A stretch of DNA of 64,000 nt, from NCBI GenBank assembly GCA_017460625.1, contig JAFUAT010000004.1, positions 62,001 to 126,000 on the forward strand, read 5' to 3'. This stretch comes from Candidatus Saccharimonadota bacterium. GTDB taxonomy: Bacteria > Patescibacteriota > Saccharimonadia > Saccharimonadales > Saccharimonadaceae. Shown in pieces: positions 61,560-64,000 of the stretch (position 1 is the stretch's first letter; each line of letters begins with the position of its first letter). A model generated the notes under the pieces. That model did not search any database and had not been told where the DNA came from. It saw only the letters and a program-made list of their open reading frames with translations. A program made the position numbers and the translations under genes.

Positions 61560-62990
61560 ATGAGCCAAGAAAGTTTTCATAATTATATTGTGCCAGGGCT
61601 TGATGTCTTAATCAGCGATCCGAGTTTCTTGACCCCAGGAAAGAACACTAGGAGAAAAGCAGATACGCTGTATATTCCTTCGTTCTATGTTTATCGTCTG
61701 CTAGATTTTTATAATGAGCAGACGAATCGCGGGGAGTCGGCAAGAGAGCTAATCATGATTTTTGGTGAAATTTTTGAAAGAATGAATCATAGTGATAGCA
61801 AAACTTGCGTGCTCGAGAACGGAATGAGACTGGAATTTCGAGATTTCCCAGAAAATCCGGTTTTTAGGGGATTTTCGAAAGGTGATGTAGAAAAACACAA
61901 CAGTTCGAAGTTTCATGCAATTGCGATTGCAAAGGTTTTGCAGGATGAACTCGGCAAAGATAACGTTGCAATTATGACTGGTAGCGATCAGCTCGCTACA
62001 CCGGCGGCTTTTAATAACATCGATATTGCAAGAGTCAATCCTGATGTTTATACTGGACGAACCAGGGTGAAGTTTCCGGATGATTTGGCGAGCCTTTGGT
62101 GGTCGGGGCATGCTATCCCAAAGGATGTTTGGGATGATGTTTTTCCGAATCAACCTTTAATCGTCAACCAATATATCGAGCTCATGTTTAGTGAAAGCGG
62201 GCAGGTAGATAGCGGTTTTCAGAATATCGGACGCTTTGACGGTGAAACCATTGTACCACTTCGGACGACCAGGATTAATAATCCAGCTTTCTCGAAAATT
62301 CGTCCAAAGACTCCTGGACAAGCTATGCTGTTTGATGCTCTGCTTGCACCAGTTGAAGAATTACCCATTGTGGTAGTTTCTGGTACTTTTGGCACGGGAA
62401 AAACTTTCTGCACCGTGGCAACTGGGCTGGCGCAAGTAATGAATGGAAACTACGAACAGATTTTTGTTTGTCCGCGTGATGGGGCTTTAGGAAGAGAGAT
62501 TGGATTCTTAAAAGGAGACAAACTCGATAAAATTTTGCCCCAAGCTGCGCCGATAATCGACAATCTCGGTTCGGTGTTAAGATTGGTCGATATGAAGCCC
62601 AAAAAATTACCTGGAGAAGCTGGCAGAGAAGTTCCAATTAAGACGCTTGTTGAAGACTATCAGAAGCGCTATTTTGAATTTGAACCAGTGATCTTTATGG
62701 GCGGGCGTTCGATTGAGAATTCATTTATGATTTATGATGAATTTCAAGATATGGAGCGCGGTCAGGCCAGGGCACTACTCTCGAGAATTGGCAATAATAG
62801 CAAGATAGTGATACTGGGCGATCCAAACCAAACTACTAACCCGCATCTAAACAAGACCAGTAACGGTCTTAGTTATACCGCGAGCAAGCTTGCTGGGGAT
62901 TCACTTGCCGCCGTGATTTCGTTTGATAAAACCAGAGAGATTGTACGCTCTGCGGCGGCTAAGCACATTGCTGAAAGACTGGCACATTAA
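61560..62990 (+). CDS. PhoH-family ATPase with N-terminal PIN-like domain
   Basis: About 476 residues from ATG 61560, which follows AAAAGGAGGTGG. The N-terminal about 230 residues resemble the PIN part of PhoH2/YlaK proteins (VPGLDVLISDPSFLT, YIPSFYVYRLLDF) but the usual DTN opening is not kept. The C-terminal ATPase has the Walker A VVVSGTFGTGKTFC and Walker B MIYDEFQDME, then ILGDPNQTTNP. PhoH2 proteins are RNA helicase/RNase fusions; whether this PIN domain still cuts RNA is uncertain. An upstream in-frame GTG (61536) lies before the ribosome-binding site and is rejected. Confidence 0.9.
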   Translation: MSQESFHNYIVPGLDVLISDPSFLTPGKNTRRKADTLYIPSFYVYRLLDFYNEQTNRGESARELIMIFGEIFERMNHSDSKTCVLENGMRLEFRDFPENPVFRGFSKGDVEKHNSSKFHAIAIAKVLQDELGKDNVAIMTGSDQLATPAAFNNIDIARVNPDVYTGRTRVKFPDDLASLWWSGHAIPKDVWDDVFPNQPLIVNQYIELMFSESGQVDSGFQNIGRFDGETIVPLRTTRINNPAFSKIRPKTPGQAMLFDALLAPVEELPIVVVSGTFGTGKTFCTVATGLAQVMNGNYEQIFVCPRDGALGREIGFLKGDKLDKILPQAAPIIDNLGSVLRLVDMKPKKLPGEAGREVPIKTLVEDYQKRYFEFEPVIFMGGRSIENSFMIYDEFQDMERGQARALLSRIGNNSKIVILGDPNQTTNPHLNKTSNGLSYTASKLAGDSLAAVISFDKTREIVRSAAAKHIAERLAH

Positions 62991-63012
62991 TTTCCACCTG
63001 TTTTTAAAAATT

Positions 63013-63037
63013 GCCCTGCCTTATGCAGGGCTTTTTT
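63013..63037 (+). terminator. terminator of the PhoH gene
   Basis: A 7-bp GC stem (63013-63019 with 63025-63031) with T6. Confidence 0.9.
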
Positions 63038-63041
63038 ATGA

Positions 63042-63047
63042 TATAAT
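63042..63047 (+). promoter_or_regulatory. leaderless promoter of pth
   Basis: TGA-TATAAT with six bases to ATG 63054; lies five bases after the PhoH terminator T-tract. Confidence 0.75.
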
Positions 63048-63053
63048 CTAGAC

Positions 63054-63578
63054 ATGAAACTAGTAGTAGGATTGGGTAATCCAGGAGAGAGATTTAACTT
63101 TACGCGGCACAATATGGGCTTTCTCGCGCTAGATTTTTATTTTAAGCGTAATAACCTTAGTTGGGATGAAAAACCGCGTCTTGGGGCCATAAATGGCCGT
63201 AAGGGCGATATTTTCTTTATTAAACCGCAGGATTATTATAATTTGTCGGGGCAGGCGGTTGCGGCTTTTTCGAAATATTACAAGATAAAAAATCCCGATA
63301 TTTTAGTGATTTGTGATAATTTTGACTTAGAACTAGGCAAAATTCGGTATCGCTCCTCAGGCTCATCCGGTGGCAATAATGGCCTAAAATCTGTAGATAA
63401 AGAGCTTGGGGGCACTGATTATGCACGACTTCGTATAGGTACTGCAAACCCAGATTTACAGGGAAAGATGAACGCGGTGGATTTTGTTTTGTCGCGTCTT
63501 ACCCCTGATGAAAAGAAACGCTTGCCAGAGATTTTGTCGGAAGTTTGTGACAAAATCGATGAGTTTATAGAGTCTTAA
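63054..63578 (+). CDS. pth: peptidyl-tRNA hydrolase
   Basis: Releases peptides from drop-off peptidyl-tRNA. KLVVGLGNPGERFNFTRHNMGF carries the Asn and catalytic His, KPQDYYNLSGQAV and ICDNFDLELGKIRYRSSGSSGGNNGLKSV the substrate-binding loop, ending with the short 174-residue C-terminus. The usual K-P-x-T-Y-M-N reads KPQDYYNLS here; otherwise complete. Single gene with leaderless promoter and an 18-bp terminator. Confidence 0.95.
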   Translation: MKLVVGLGNPGERFNFTRHNMGFLALDFYFKRNNLSWDEKPRLGAINGRKGDIFFIKPQDYYNLSGQAVAAFSKYYKIKNPDILVICDNFDLELGKIRYRSSGSSGGNNGLKSVDKELGGTDYARLRIGTANPDLQGKMNAVDFVLSRLTPDEKKRLPEILSEVCDKIDEFIES

Positions 63579-63579
63579 A

Positions 63580-63626
63580 CCAAAAAGAGCTCAGGTATGG
63601 GTGGGCACTACCTGAGCTCTTTTTGG
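63580..63626. terminator. bidirectional terminator between pth and the minus-strand RNA
   Basis: An 18-bp perfect stem (63580-63597 with 63609-63626) with A5/T5 on the arms and an 11-base loop. Confidence 0.93.
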
Positions 63627-63892
63627 CCCTCTAACGCTTCTCACTATACCGGGAGGAACCCCGGAAGCGCGACCCACCTCACACAAAATTGGGGCCCGCC
63701 GGTTAGAGGGATTGCTATGCCTTCGAAATATTCCTTTCAAAGTGGAGGTAATACTTATAACTTAAAACCTTTGAAGAAATTTTAAGCCTGAAAGGGTTTC
63801 AAAAGCACGCAATTTCTGCTATACTTGTGATAAGTATAGCGTTGAAATTATAACTTATTTAGGTGCGGTGTAGGGATTTTTTGTCCCTAACT
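63597..63892 (-). ncRNA. candidate highly expressed structured RNA on the minus strand, about 300 nt, unknown class
   Basis: Promoter with perfect TTGACA (63922-63927) and TATAAT (63899-63904), 17 bases apart, is the only full consensus pair I found in the window; it points at this stretch, which ends at a strong terminator. No convincing reading frame exists. Local stems include TAGGGA/TCCCTA (63873-63889 region), a 9-bp hairpin (63821-63843 region), CTTAAAA/TTTTAAG, and a long-range 9-bp helix (63702-63710 with 63627-63635) that closes a GC-rich domain of about 65 bases. The promoter-distal third is GC-rich, the rest A/U-rich. I could not match RNase P, tmRNA, SRP or 6S hallmarks. Beyond the promoter (63928-64000) I see nothing. 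Confidence 0.6.
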
Positions 63893-63898
63893 GCTATC

Positions 63899-63927
63899 AT
63901 TATATCACACAGGAGAAAATATGTCAA
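63899..63927 (-). promoter_or_regulatory. perfect sigma-70-type promoter, minus strand
   Basis: TTGACA, 17-base spacer with TGTGA before the -10, TATAAT. Predicted start about 63892. Confidence 0.85.
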
Positions 63928-64000
63928 CACTTTTTACACACTTTTTTACAAAAATCAACCATTTTTCACCCCTAGAGCATGATTTTACAGAGAAGTTAAG

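Noticed and set aside
63597-63785. Small plus-strand reading frame of 62 codons
   Set aside because: It lies inside the terminator and the antisense RNA region, has no ribosome-binding site or recognisable composition, and the strong promoter is on the other strand.
63597-63892. RNase P RNA, tmRNA, SRP RNA or 6S RNA at this locus
   Set aside because: I looked for the RNase P conserved blocks, a tRNA-like tmRNA end, the SRP helix 8 motif and a 6S bubble on both strands; none fit. GAGG and GGAA fragments occur but without the required neighbours.
1-64000. Recoded TGA (glycine) genetic code
   Set aside because: TGA ends gatA, rseP, the phosphoketolase N-half and others at expected family lengths, and ATGA overlaps use it as a stop.
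1-64000. CRISPR array or insertion sequence
   Set aside because: No regular direct repeats with spacers and no transposase were found; the only sizeable repeats are the palindrome at 3218-3383 and the tRNA-derived repeats.

Overview
The window looks like a chromosomal segment from a Candidate Phyla Radiation bacterium, most likely Candidatus Saccharibacteria (TM7). This is inferred from gene content and not from a marker search. Pointers are the compact, overlapping gene layout, short versions of translation proteins (Tsf 196 aa, ProRS without editing insert), GatCAB plus GltX tRNA-dependent amidation, a murein toolkit with tandem FemAB proteins, a sortase with PDTG-type cell-wall anchors, and a Fibrobacter-major-paralog surface protein. 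TGA acts as a normal stop, arguing against Absconditabacteria/Gracilibacteria. No rRNA operon, CRISPR array, integrase or transposase was seen.

Layout. 1-3.4 kb: end of a repeat-rich surface protein, bL31, rpsB-tsf. 3.2-8 kb: a long nested palindrome, frr-uppS (minus), rseP and a CPBP protease, and a GH13-like protein that has lost catalytic residues. 8-17 kb: proS-greA-lysS-uvrB, a membrane protein of unknown role, and a phosphoketolase encoded as two overlapping genes. 17-25.5 kb: PIN-TRAM protein and class A PBP divergent from murJ, then gatC-gatA-(HEPN-like membrane protein)-gatB. 25.6-31.5 kb: fusA split by a one-base frameshift, a PDTG surface protein, tuf, an orphan gene. 31.6-34.3 kb: a candidate new structured RNA, a FISUMP surface protein, HepT/MntA toxin-antitoxin, rpsJ. 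34.4-40 kb: a five-gene fully overlapping wall operon (Mur ligase, alpha/beta hydrolase, DegT aminotransferase, two FemAB proteins) and an HdeD-like protein. 40-48 kb: galU, small membrane proteins including a metallothionein-like fusion, dnaE, smpB, xth, and a degenerate NAD(P)HX-dehydratase-like protein. 48-51.5 kb: lipid synthesis pair, sortase, tRNA-Leu. 51.8-60 kb: envelope proteins (PASTA-like, PEGA, DUF4367, DUF3048), gltX, tRNA-Glu. 60-64 kb: der, PhoH, pth, and a minus-strand RNA driven by a perfect sigma-70-type promoter.

Genes working together: lipid II handling (UppS, MurJ, class A PBP, FemAB pair, Mur-type ligase) with surface display (sortase plus PDTG proteins); translation (bL31, uS2, uS10, Tsf, EF-G, EF-Tu, Frr, SmpB, Pth, four tRNA-charging functions); and a minimal replication/repair set (DnaE, UvrB, Xth).

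The clearest genome-scale signal is a promoter grammar: at 16 genes a TATAAT box (14 with upstream TG) lies exactly 6-7 bases before the start codon, predicting leaderless mRNAs. It corrects several start sites. A second set of genes instead has a longer leader and a strong Shine-Dalgarno sequence. The two structured RNA loci (31686-31838 and about 63597-63892 minus) are the best candidates for something undescribed.
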